Shown piece by piece: positions 22,540-32,030 of a stretch of 64,000 nucleotides of DNA; the first letter of the stretch is position 1, and every line of letters begins with the position of its first letter. This DNA is from Eublepharis macularius (taxonomy: Eukaryota; Chordata; Lepidosauria; Squamata; Eublepharidae): the NCBI RefSeq assembly GCF_028583425.1, contig NC_072793.1, positions 171,221,681 through 171,285,680 on the forward strand. Direction: 5' to 3'. Made by a program: the position numbers and the translations under genes. The notes under the pieces are model-generated. The model was not told where the DNA came from. It did no database searches and saw only the letters and a list, made by a program, of their open reading frames with translations.

Positions 22540-22780
22540 CAGCTCCAAGAATTATGAAGAATTTATTTACTTGTTTATTAACTAAATTTTTAGCCCTCCT
22601 TTCTACCCTTCAGAGGGCTACCAAGGTGACTAACCAATCAAAACGATACAAATTTAAAAATCCACTTAAAAAAACATAAAAATGAGTACACAAATACATC
22701 ACCAAAATAATTTTAAAAACCAGAGCTTAAAATGAATACAGAAGATCAAAACACTGAGGAGGGGGGAGGGATCCCTGATA
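22540..22780 (-). mobile_element. L2-type LINE 3' end fragment
   Basis: AT-rich segment with the CCAGAGC..AAAAT.ATACAGAA stretch shared with about 510-540 and a typical LINE 3' boundary (TTTAGCCCTCCTTTCTACCC). Orientation is assumed from the copy at 480-2230. Confidence 0.45.
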
Positions 22781-23239
22781 TTCCCAGCGCCAGCGAGTTC
22801 TAGGGATGTGAGAGACGCAGCAGGTAGGCAGAACTTTTAAATGGCAATGTAGATCCAGAGCGGTAGACATATAGATTTGTCTAACAGAAGATGCTCTTTC
22901 GGATTTGTTGCTGTCTGAGAGAAACTGGGGCAATGGGAAAGGGATGGACTGCCGAGTGGAGACCTGGGACGGAAGTGGGGCGGGGGGGGGGGGGTCTGAT
23001 CTCTCCGAGCCATTGGCAACAGGATTTGCGGGAGAATTCCTTTACGCTAAAAAGACTGACCTGATTTGGTAAAGAAAGTTGCTTAGTTTCATATGATTAA
23101 TACCTATAGCCTTCACAAATCATCCAGGCTCTTTTGAGAGGAAGCAAATGTTAAGGATAAAGGCGGCCATGGAAATCCACCAACCCCTGGAAGGAAGTGT
23201 AGACAACACCCAAATCCCACAATAGAGCTAAGCATCTAC

Positions 23240-23325
23240 CTGTCAATCCGTTGTCTTCATCAGAGAAACAGTGAAAAGCTCTTCCTCAAGCCAGGATCTG
23301 AGGGCAGGTTTGGAAGTTAAAGCTC
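23240..23325 (-). pseudogene. KZNF gene 1, degenerate KRAB-B exon
   Basis: Paralogous to the gene 2 exon at 45801-45893. The acceptor (AAAGAG|GAGC) and donor (ACAG|GTAG) are both still present. It is 86 nt against 93 nt in gene 2: one 6-nt and one 1-nt net loss. In the entering phase it reads GALTSKPALRSWLEEELF, then shifts and meets a stop (GAT TGA) before the end. A transcript that includes it would lose the fingers. Skipping it joins KRAB-A (ends phase 1) to the finger exon (enters phase 1) in frame. Confidence 0.75.
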
Positions 23326-23890
23326 CTCTTTATCATGGAAAACAAACAGAATTATGATCCTTCTGAGTGCACTTAAATTCAGCAATGCCAAGCAGTGTTG
23401 GCTCTGTCCCTCCAGTAACACACAACAGATAAATAATAGGGGTGTTTAGCGTACATTGTGGGCCATGAACAATCCATGAGGCATTTGCAGTTCTCTGCTT
23501 ACTCCTTTCCCAGGTCTGATGGAAATGCCAGCTGAGAACTAAGTAAAGCAGCAGAGAAGCCAACAGCGTTCCCTCCACAGCCTCAGATGAGGTAAGGCAA
23601 CGCCCAGACTGGAGGGAAGCCCCTGCTTAGACCCTCCCTCCTTCTCCGGACCAAGCATCCCTTGGCACCTCTTCTGATGCCGTCTCATGTGGTCCAGGCA
23701 CAGGACAACCAGGCAATGGCTCCTTATTTACAAGGAGAGCCCATAACCCTCCCACATCAGAAAAGGGGGCACAAAGGGTGGCAGAGATCAGCCACTGGGC
23801 CCAGGGCAGAAAGTCTGGCCATGTCTTCCTTCATTAAGGACTTCCTCCACACAGCAAGAAGGAGACAGCCCAGGAGAAATGGATCCTTAC

Positions 23891-24005
23891 CCAGAGAGGC
23901 CACGTTCCCAGAATTCTCCAGCATGACTTCTTTGTGGATGGGTGCAAGCAGGGCCGACTCACCCAGGGTGAAAAACACAGTCACTGCTTCAGAGGATACC
24001 GCACC
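23891..24005 (-). CDS. KZNF gene 1, KRAB-A exon (shortened)
   Basis: Acceptor TTCTTCCAG and donor CTCTGG|GTAAG bound a 115-nt exon; the gene 2 exon is the usual 127 nt. It encodes VTVFFTLGESALL, then KEVMLENSGNVASLG. Compared with a working KRAB-A box, the EW pair has become ES and four residues around the AQRALY block are missing. KRAB-A recruits TRIM28/KAP1 for silencing, and the affected block is part of that surface, so repression is probably weakened or lost. It stays in frame, so a protein could still be made. Confidence 0.8.
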
Positions 24006-25721
24006 CTGGAAGAAGGAGAAAGCATTTCTTTATACAGCTGGAAAGATGTCCACGTGGTAAAGGACCAAATCATTTCCCATGGGATATTCATAATCCTTGC
24101 TTTGGTTTCTCTGCACATGTCATCGTAGGCAGGGGGTGATTATTTTCCGCCTCCTCAGCGGGCATTCTCGACATTTTGCAGTGCCAGAACCAAGGGCAAG
24201 AAGCTCAATCCTCTAAGCCTTACAACTGAGAAGGAAGCATCCTTGGCCTCTACTGCACATTACTGTAGTTTCACCCTGTCCCTGAGCTGGCTGTATGGCA
24301 GAACTTTTCCCTACATGAAGAACATGACAGAGAAGGTATCAAGGGTGTTTTTCTACTAGTGTCTGGCAGAGAAAGAGAGTGAAAAACCATTTTTTACCAC
24401 ATACATATTTTCTGTGCTAGTGATCCTCTCTGGATTGGCTTCAGAGCACAATTTTAGATACTGCATTTGATATAGGAATTTCCAAAGTTTCTGGCCCAAC
24501 ATCTCTCACCCCTCAACCAGCAATTTTTACTGGGGAGGTCTGACCTTATTCATATGTCCCCCTCCCCTCCTTGAAATGCTTCCTCCCAAACTCTACAAAT
24601 CCATTCCTGGAGATGAGTCCCTGACCTTGCCAGAAGCCACACCACTCCCTCTTCCCTTCTGAGGGAAGCTAAGTCCCTCCGGCTTGCTCCATACAACAAA
24701 GAGAATGTGCTGGGAAGGAGGTGGCAGAGCCCTGAGGTGATGGGGTAGACTGCCTGACTCAGGACTGCAGGTGGAAGATTCTAGCCATGAATGTTCCAGC
24801 TACAAATGTTTCCTTGTATAACAGAACAGTTTCCTGCAGTTAGAAAGTTAGCACGGCAAGGAGACAGTTTCTGCCCTCTGTCTCTGTTTGCTGTGCTGCT
24901 TTCCTGTGGTAGGTAGTTTTCAGCACAGGAAAACATGCCTTAATGTGCTCCTTCCCCTCAAGTCCAAATTGAAGCTGCCTTGAGTCCACCTTCAGAAAAA
25001 GGGAGCTTAAATAACGGCAAATAATGTAAGCCCTTCCCCACTCCACCACCAGGTCTCTGCCACTACCTTCTCTTGCATGAGTGAACCTGACCTGAGATTT
25101 AGATTTATAGATGTGGAGGATAGGGAGGCTGTCTCTGGTCTTCTGTCCAGCATGGCTCACCCTGAAGAAATCCTGCAACTTCGATTAATAATTTCTGGAA
25201 TCCTGGAGGGAACCCCTCCCGACATGCACAAATGAGGAAAAGAGCAGCCCAGAACTTAGAAGTGACAGACCAGGATTTCAAAACAGAAAAGGGGGCTCCT
25301 TTAGCACATCAAGGAGCAAACGCTTTGGTGTCCTTTGGGAACCTGAGGTGGAAGGAAGGAAAGCCCTGCTGAGGCCAGGCTGTAAAGAAGCAGAGGGGGA
25401 AGGAGGGGTCGGTGTGTGTGTGGGGGGGTCTCCTTTCTCCCACTCCAAATCTGCTCCCCAGCCGTGACCGCTCCCGGATCCCAAAAGGCAAGAATGTCCC
25501 TTTCCCATTCATGCCCCCCCGCCCCCAAGTCTTTTATCCCCAAGCCGTTCTTTGGGGATTTCTTTGCACCAAGCTGGTGCAGGAGGGCAGGACAACCGCA
25601 GAGAGGTGCAAGGGAGGGAACTGGGGGGGGGAATCTTTCTCCTCCCCTACCCCCCCTCTCTCTCTTTTGGGACTTGCGTTACAGCCCCACTTCTCCCCCA
25701 TCAAAGCCCCATTGGATCTCA
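24006..25721 (-). other. KZNF gene 1 upstream intron, paralogous to gene 2
   Basis: Blocks such as GGTAAAGGACCAAA (about 24056, 47176) and the stretch around 24310-24560 recur in order in gene 2 (about 47170-47700). No further coding exon could be fixed here. The translation start may lie in a small exon I could not place. Confidence 0.5.
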
Positions 25722-25880
25722 CCAAGATCTTCTTGGGCAGCAGCCAAAGGAACTCAGAATCAGCTCTGCAAAGGGGGGGGGTGAGCAGGAAATGGCTTCC
25801 CCACATGACCCCTGCCACCATGCGCCTCTCTAGGACCGCGGTCTCCCTCATTTTAACCCTCGGATTGGATCTTACCAGGC
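25300..25880 (-). promoter_or_regulatory. KZNF gene 1 promoter / first (5'UTR) exon region
   Basis: GC-rich block shared with 28376-28790 and 48525-49040. All three keep a minus-strand splice donor at the same relative place: here ATCTTG|GTGAG, with the exon ending at 25722. The first exon would run upstream (to higher coordinates) toward about 25870. The transcription start is not determined. Confidence 0.55.
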
Positions 25881-25944
25881 AAAGGTGCCTGGGAGGGACA
25901 AAGCCAAGAGAGACGGAAAAAATATTTCTTACCCAAGTTGCGTC

Positions 25945-26050
25945 GATGCCAGCTCTTTCCCACGCTCCAGGCGTGGATATGTTTTTTCTCGCGTGTGAAT
26001 TTCCTTGCTAGGAAGTGAGGAGTCCACCGCGATGGAGGCTTTTTCTACTC
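25945..26050 (-). pseudogene. Decayed zinc-finger fragment
   Basis: On the minus strand it retains KAFSIAVDSSL, then a linker-like IHTREKTY and a second half-finger. The first and last cysteines and histidines are partly lost. It lies about 2.7 kb downstream (minus strand) of the orphan promoter copy at 28376-28790, so the two may be the remains of one deleted KZNF unit (inference). Confidence 0.65.
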
Positions 26051-26184
26051 TGCAGTGCCAGGAAGAATCATAACTTGCAAGGGAATAAATATCCCCGCAG
26101 AAAGTTTGTTTGCATGGGCAGGATTTTTTTTAAAAAAATGAGATGTGTAACCCGTCTCAGGACAGGGGTTGCCAACTGTTTTGA

Positions 26185-26425
26185 GATTTTTTAAAAAATC
26201 ATTTATACTCTGCTTTTCTCCCCAAAGAGGACCCGAAGTTGCTTACAACATTCTCGCTTTCCCCACTTTATCCTCACAACAAACCTGTGAGGTAGGTTAG
26301 GCTGAGAGCATGTGACTGGCCCAAGTTCACCCAGTGGGCTTTTGTGGCGGAGGGGAGATTCGAACCTGGGTCTTCCTGATCCTAGTCCAGTGCTCTAACC
26401 GCTATGCCGGACTGGATCTCCTGTC
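26185..26425 (-). repeat. tRNA-derived SINE, antisense copy
   Basis: On the minus strand it has a head with GCATAGCGGTTAGAGCACTG and B box GGTTCGAATC, then a body with CCTCACAGGTTTGTTGTGAG. Same broad family as 33945-34203 and 36329-36585. Confidence 0.75.
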
Positions 26426-26899
26426 CTATTAATAGAGGCTTAATAGGATCTCGTTTACCAGGTGATATCATTTCTCTCCATGCCATGAAAAGCGTGGCCT
26501 GCCCATTTCAATACATGAAACTGTCTTCAGCCATGAGGAAAAGTGGGAGATAAATAAATTATGGATTTTACAGGCAACAACAGCCAAAGCCAAAAGATGA
26601 GTCCTGCAGTGGTGGAAATGGAATTCCATGCACTGGATAGAACTTTGGAAAGAAGTGATGTTGAACCAAGCTATGAAGGAACATACAGTGTTTTCCAGAA
26701 GAGATGCCTACAAGAAACATGAGAATTTTGGGCCTCATCACATGACATGAAACTAAAAATACGCAATTTAACATGACCTAATGAATGATGCAGAAACTAA
26801 CCAGCAGGAGCATAGCTTCATCAACAGATTGTAATCAGTAATATAGTCTACAGTTCCTTTATCTCAATCATCTCTCTGTGCCATTTCCTCACAGCACAG

Positions 26900-27640
26900 C
26901 TCTATTGCTTGTGTGAAAAAGCCCTTCTGAATAATTCAGTTTTGCATAGTTTGCAGAAGATCAGGAGAGTGGAAGCTTTCCTGACCCCTTCAGGCAGGCT
27001 GTTCCACAATGTGGGGGCAGGGCTGGCGCGCCTATTAAGGCCAGTTGGTGGTGGCCGCAGGCACGGGGTGCCGGAGGGAGCGCTGGAGGAGGCGCGGCGG
27101 GCGGGAGCGCGTGCCACAAAGCACCAGCCTCCTATCCCTCCCACCCCGCGCCGCTGCCGCCGCCAGCACAAGCCCCCGGCCAGGCGCAGCCACCGCGGGC
27201 AGGCATCTGCGGCGGTGCAGGCAACCAAGCGGGAGAGCTCGGAGGCCGCCCGCCGCAGCAATCGGGCCAGTGGCGGTGCGCTCCCGTGATGACGTCACGT
27301 GTGACATCATCATGCAGGCCGGTGAGTGGGCGTGCGCGCGGGGGCGCCCGGCCGGCCGGCCGCGAGCGTGGCAAACCCTTGCGCCGCCCCTGTGTGGGGG
27401 CCACCACAGAGAAAGAGCATGTATTTTGCCCAACAGCTGGGTAGTACCTGCAGAAGGCCTGGTTCAGATGAACAAAGTTACCATAGTGGAGCATGTGGAG
27501 ACAGATGGGGCCAAGGGCTGGAAAAGCTTTGGATGTGATAGTCAAAACCTTGAATTGAGTCCAGTGTTGAACAGCAGCAAGCAACTGAGCCTGGGTGAAT
27601 CATCCAAAGCATGTGATATCAAGTTGTCCAATGGTTGCTG
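26900..27640 (-). mobile_element. L2-type LINE C-terminal fragment with nested hAT
   Basis: Minus-strand frame WTQFKVLTITSKAFPALGPI, then further L2-like sequence; the LINE reads on across the hAT at 27018-27392. Decayed and 5'-truncated. Confidence 0.7.
27018..27392. mobile_element. Non-autonomous hAT element, 375 bp, very GC-rich
   Basis: Termini CAGGGCTGGCGCGCC and GCGCCGCCCCTG are inverted; the perfect 8-bp duplication TGTGGGGG lies at 27010-27017 and 27393-27400. The interior is very rich in CpG and GCC. The element at 1620 is a relative. Long frames through it on both strands are composition artefacts. Confidence 0.88.
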
Positions 27641-27649
27641 CCAGACCTT

Positions 27650-28170
27650 CCCTTGATGAGTCCTCCCTCAAAGGCCATATTGGTTCTGGAAAGGGCTGTA
27701 CCCCCCCCTTTCCTGACAGAAACCAAACGGCAAGAAAGGTGTTGCTTTCAAATTCTGGCCACTTTTCAGCTGATGGGAAGGGGATCCTCCATCAGCTGAA
27801 AAAGCTGCCAGCTTTTCCCTCCTCCCCCTCTTGTCAGCTGAAAAAAGCAGCCAGCGTTTGAAAGCAGCTACACTTGCACGGCGAGAAACGTGTTGCTGCT
27901 TTCAAACGCCTGATGCTTGAAGGGAGGGAGAGCAGCTGAAAAGCTGTGAGCGTTTGAAAGCAACACTTGTCCTGCCGCTTGCAAGTGGCAAGAAAGGTGT
28001 TGCTCTTTGCCCAAAGCTTCCTGAAGCAATACCAATCACTTCAAGAAGCTTTGCTTTGGGATTCTCGAATCGGCTCAGCAATACTGGGGCCGATTTGGGA
28101 ATCCTGAACCTTTCCAAATTGAGCCTTCAGGTTAAAAACCTGACGTGCACTCCCTGGTCTTTAAAGGGTG
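27650..28170. repeat. Unassigned internally repetitive block
   Basis: Several direct and inverted copies of GCGTTTGAAAGCA / TGCTTTCAAACGC, CAGCTGAAAA and GGCAAGAAAGGTGTTGCT occur within 500 bp, and ATTCTCGAATCGGCTC faces GCCGATTTGGGAATCC. It looks like a MITE or a nested pair, but clear ends and a target duplication were not found. Confidence 0.5.
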
Positions 28171-28215
28171 TTGCACTCTAAACTAAGGTTGCCAGCTACC
28201 CAAAATCCCTCACTA

Positions 28216-28356
28216 TTGGAGTATGCCAATGCAGACAGGGCTAAAGAAAATTCAGACTGGAGATCTACTATTGGTTATGTATTCTATGGGGATGGAACTG
28301 TAAGTTGGGCAAGTCACAAACAAGAAGTTGTTGCTCTTTCCTCTGCTGAGTTTAAA
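28216..28356 (+). mobile_element. Ty1/copia fossil, RNase H end
   Basis: A short open stretch matches the C-terminal RNase H block of copia pol: YANADRAKENSDWRSTIGYV, then WASHKQEVVALSSAE. It is an isolated old fragment without LTRs. It could derive from the same kind of element as 5810-6355. Confidence 0.78.
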
Positions 28357-28375
28357 TAACAGAGCAGATAAAATG

Positions 28376-28790
28376 AGCCCTGCTGGAGCCAGGCTGAAAA
28401 GAAGCAAAGGGGCCAGAGGAATGTGTGTATGTGGGTCTCCTCACCTCATCCCCCACCTTATGCTCCTCCCCAGCCTTGGCCCATCATTCCCCCTCCCCAA
28501 ACCTCCCAAAAGGGTAAGCCGGTCCCTTTCCTTTTTGTGCCTTTTGCTGGTTCCCTGGCTCTTTGGGATTTCTTAAACTTTGCTCCAAGCAGTCCTTTCT
28601 GATGCAGAAGGCTGGTGGAGAGCAGGGAGGCAGCTGGGGGGGGGGCGCTCCTTCCCCTCCTGTTTCCCCTCTTTCCTCTTTGCTGTAGGTCTGGCATTTC
28701 AGCCCCCCTCCTATTTTTCCCTTCTCTCACCACTTTTCCCCATCTAAAACCTCTTTCAGCTCACCAGATTCCTTCCCGGCTGTTCAAACG
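28376..28790 (-). promoter_or_regulatory. Orphan KZNF promoter / first-exon copy
   Basis: The third copy of the block found at genes 1 and 2 (shared CCCTGCTGGAGCCAGGCTGA, AAAAGAAGCAA and CAGCTCACCAGATTCCT). The minus-strand donor AATCTG|GTGAG is kept (exon end 28765). No intact KRAB or finger exon follows on the minus strand before gene 1, only the finger scrap at 25945-26050, so this is probably what is left of a lost third gene. Confidence 0.55.
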
Positions 28791-28794
28791 TGTA

Positions 28795-28925
28795 GATGAT
28801 TGGGGAAAGCAACAGCAAACCACCCCGTAACAAAAGTCTGACAAGAAAACTTTGTGATGCAATGTCCTCCCATGAGTCAGTAATGACTTGGTGCTTGCAC
28901 AGGGGACTACCTTTACCTATGAGTG
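28795..28925 (+). repeat. SINE 3' part
   Basis: AAACCACCCCGTAACAAAAG...GACTTGGTGCTTGCACAGGG; the inverse of the block at 34640-34760. Family not determined. Confidence 0.5.
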
Positions 28926-29054
28926 TTCCTATGCCTATTTCACCTGAGGCATCAGTTCACCCCTACCCACTGCAAAGGTTCACCAATGTCAGCTTGGGAA
29001 ATCCCTGGTGATTTGGTGGCAGTGCCTGGGCAAGGCAGAGCTTGAGGAGGGGAG

Positions 29055-29385
29055 AAAGCTCAGGCAGGATGCGATGCTGTTGAGTCCTCCCTCCAAAGCA
29101 TCCATTATCTCCAGGGTAGCTGATCTCTGTGGTCTGATCTGCTGAAATTCCGGGAGATCGCCAGGTCCCTCTGAGCTACTGAGGGTTGCCAACTTCCCCT
29201 GGAATTACAAGTGATCTCCAGACTACAGAGATATCTCCCCTGGAAGTAATGGTAGCTTCAGAGGATGGACTCTATGGTATCACACCCCTGCTGAGCTCTC
29301 TCCCCTCCCCAAACTCTACCTTCTCCAGGCAGCACCCCAGATTTCCAGGAATTTCCCAAGGCAGAGGTGAGGAGGGCCCTATGTA
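29055..29385. repeat. Dispersed repeat (TGGACTCTATGG family)
   Basis: Contains the block GGATGGACTCTATGGTATCA...CTCTCCCCTCCCCAAACTCT; a related copy lies at 49055-49250. It appears twice in tandem with divergence. Class unknown. Confidence 0.5.
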
Positions 29386-30424
29386 ACCAGCCCAGGCTTG
29401 ACAGGAGCCAACCAGCAGGAGAATGAGGCGCAGGCATGCCAGGACCTACAGCCAGAAGCACCTCTATCGTCCAGCTCTGACCCAGCAGGTGAAGGCCAGC
29501 TATCTGCTCCCAACCCTCCAGGATCATCAATCCAGAGGCATATGGATCGCAGTAGGCGAAGACTAAGGGCAGAATTACATGCAAAAAGGCACAGTGCACG
29601 CTTGATGGCAGCTGCCTGCTGACACTGAAGATGAGTCTCTACAAGACTCTGCCTGAAAAGCCGGCGGGGTGCGAGACGTATGGGCATGCCGGCTATAAAG
29701 CCTCGAGAGAGAGAGAGATGCTTCTGGGCAGTGGACACAAAGTATACATTGAGACGCTGACCTGCCAACACTATCTGGATTGATTACGAAAAGACCTGCC
29801 CTCAGCCTGAATTTCGGATACTCCCTCTCTGGCTTATCTTAAAAAAGACTGATTGCTGGAAGACCAGACTACAGCCTGAATGACCTGACCTTGGAACTCC
29901 CCCTGGCCTTGTTATTCTGAGTAACTGAAAGAGATGCTGTAACCCGATACTGGAGCCCAGCAACCTGTACAAGAAGCTAGGCAAGACAGTGAGCTTGCCA
30001 ATGCACCTGTATGCAATATACACAACCTGCACACGTACCTTGGATCCTGTGCACACATCGCCTATTGGAGTGTCTTGCTTATACTAAAATGGATGTGCAT
30101 ATGTAAATGAGAGTGATTATTATGGACACTTGGTACATGTCTCAATCTGGATTGGGCTGTGAGATATAATTCTGAAGTTGATTGGAAATTTAGGTTGTTA
30201 GGATGCAGCAGGAAAGTTAGGGGGTACAGGACTGATGCAGCAGGATGGACAGTTGTCTGAGGGGAAACAGGAATATGGGTAAAAAGAAATTGAGAGAGTT
30301 TCCGTGATGGAGAAGCTGATCTGCAAGGGACCCACCTTGGAATGACATCATTTGTTTGATAGGATACCATAAAACTGAGTCAAGGAGGATGCAGAAAACA
30401 AAACTTACTGTGGTTTGCTTGCTC
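29386..30424. other. Unassigned intergenic DNA
   Basis: Mixed composition. A TATA-like CTATAAAG at about 29693 and downstream repeated ACTACAGCCTGAATGACCTG-like motifs suggest a retroelement leader or LTR, but I could not define ends or a family. Confidence 0.3.
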
Positions 30425-30650
30425 CTTCAGGGTTGGTGGTGGAGAGTACCCTCAAGTCATAGCTGACTTATGGTGACCCCTGGTGGGGTTTTCAGGGCAA
30501 GAGACTAACAGAGGTGGTTCACCATTGCCTGCCTCTGGAACCCTGGAATTCATTGGAGGTCTCCCATCTAGTTGCTAACCAAGGCTGACCCTGCTTAGTT
30601 TCTGAGATCTGAGGAGATCAGCCTTGCCTGGCCTATCCAGGTCAGGGCCC
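30425..30650 (-). repeat. 5S-rRNA-derived SINE, antisense copy
   Basis: Minus strand: 5S-like head (AGATCTCAGAAACTAAGCAG) and the SINE tail (GAACCACCTCTGTTAGTCTC). Same family as 13555-13772. Confidence 0.82.
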
Positions 30651-31149
30651 TTAAAGGTTAGGTACACAGTTAAGACTAGGACAATTATACCTATACAGGA
30701 AAAAAAAACCTGAAATCAGATTAAATTGACAAACTTTCTGTTCGGGTTCAGCAATGGTTCCATTAATTGAAGTACATACAGCCAAGATGCTAAGACCATA
30801 AACGGAGTGTGAGGGGAGGAGCTGGAAAGAGTCCATTTGTTCCAAGAGGAAAGAGTCAGTTTGTGACCACAGAATGCTGTACTTTTCCACATAGCCCTCC
30901 ATCGCTTTAATATCTGTTCATGAGGTAAGACCATGTGCAGAAATCAAAACACATTTTATCGTTTGCTGTCTTAGATGCATATATGTATGCAGGTGTGGTG
31001 TGGGGCAGTACCAAGAGTCACAGCCTCTCTGTGGTGGTATACGTAAAACAGAGCTGAATTTGTACCAATACCACAGCATTACAATATGGACATGGTGAAA
31101 CTGCAAGTGGGGAGAGGGGGAGAGGAAACCATCGCTGCACCCTCCCCCG

Positions 31150-31460
31150 CAATAGTTTCCTCTTCAGAAAGAAAAAATGAGAGTGAGTGCGTGTGACAGG
31201 ATGCACTGGAGGAGGAAGAAAGAGAAAAGTGATGGAGTGCAACCAGAGAAAGAAAGTGTGGTAAGGGGATTGAGGAAGAAAGAGTGAGAAAGAGTGTGTG
31301 TGTGACAGGAGGAATTGGAGAAGAAAGTGAAGTGGGTGGCAGAGAAAGAAAGTGTGCATGTGTGATAGGAGGCATTGGAGAGGGAGAGAGAAAGCGTGAT
31401 GGGGTGTGGGATGGAGACAGTGAACAGAAGAGAGAGTCAATGTGTTTGACAGTAGTCATC
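31150..31460. repeat. GA-rich degenerate minisatellite
   Basis: Recurring GTGTGACAGGAGGAATTGGA / GTGATAGGAGGCATTGGAGA blocks joined by (GA)-rich runs, with a spacing of about 60-70 bp. Confidence 0.6.
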
Positions 31461-31834
31461 GGGGGAGAGAATGAGTGTGAGCTCATTACCCGGTATACTC
31501 TACCAGGTAATTTCCACATTGTTTAATATGTTATGTTAAATTGCATGTGCTTGGTCATAGGAGATGTGAGCAGCTGACTGGTACGATTGAATGGGCTGCC
31601 TTCAGTAGTAATCTCTGACATTGCCCCAGACTCTGACCCCGCATTTCTCTCTCCTGCTGCATGAGTGGTGGCAGTTGGGGTTGTCCAGGGAGCCTCCCCA
31701 GGGCCAGCCCCAGAACTGTGGTTGGAATGCTGGGAAGCAGTCACCATTCGGCACACCTCCATGGCCAGCCCGGTGTTCCTTTTCATCTCCCTGTGCCACC
31801 TCTCTGGGGGTCAGTCCCACTGCTTTGTATGGGG

Positions 31835-31866
31835 CTTTTGGATGGGAAGTAAGGTATGAACTCTTA
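31835..31866 (-). pseudogene. Possible zinc-finger scrap
   Basis: About 30 bases (GATGGGAAGTAAGGTATGAA...) match the last-finger region of gene 1 (about 17738-17768) at roughly nine bases in ten. It is short, so chance is possible. Confidence 0.35.
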
Positions 31867-32030
31867 CTGATTATATATATATATTAAAATTATATATATG
31901 TAATTTTAATATATTTAATTTAATATTTATAATTATATTAAATTATATATATAATTTTAAAAATAATATATATCTATATAATAATATAGATATAATAATA
32001 TATAACATATATATTATTTTTTAAAACAAA
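31867..32030. repeat. AT microsatellite
   Basis: TATATA/AATTATAT simple-sequence DNA between the finger scrap and the L1 3' end. Confidence 0.8.

Larger units (their letters stand above)
19346..23239 (-). other. Intron of KZNF gene 1 with several repeats
   Basis: Lies between the finger exon and the KRAB-B exon. The part next to the finger exon (about 19480-19960) is paralogous to the matching intron of gene 2 (about 41530-41845 and 42540-42640). The rest holds SINE and LINE pieces listed separately, a GGT microsatellite at about 20692-20710, a TTG run near 22393 and a G-run near 22980. Confidence 0.65.

Noticed and set aside
27045-27656. GC-rich frames on both strands
   Set aside because: They run through a CpG-rich hAT MITE with an 8-bp duplication; no protein similarity.
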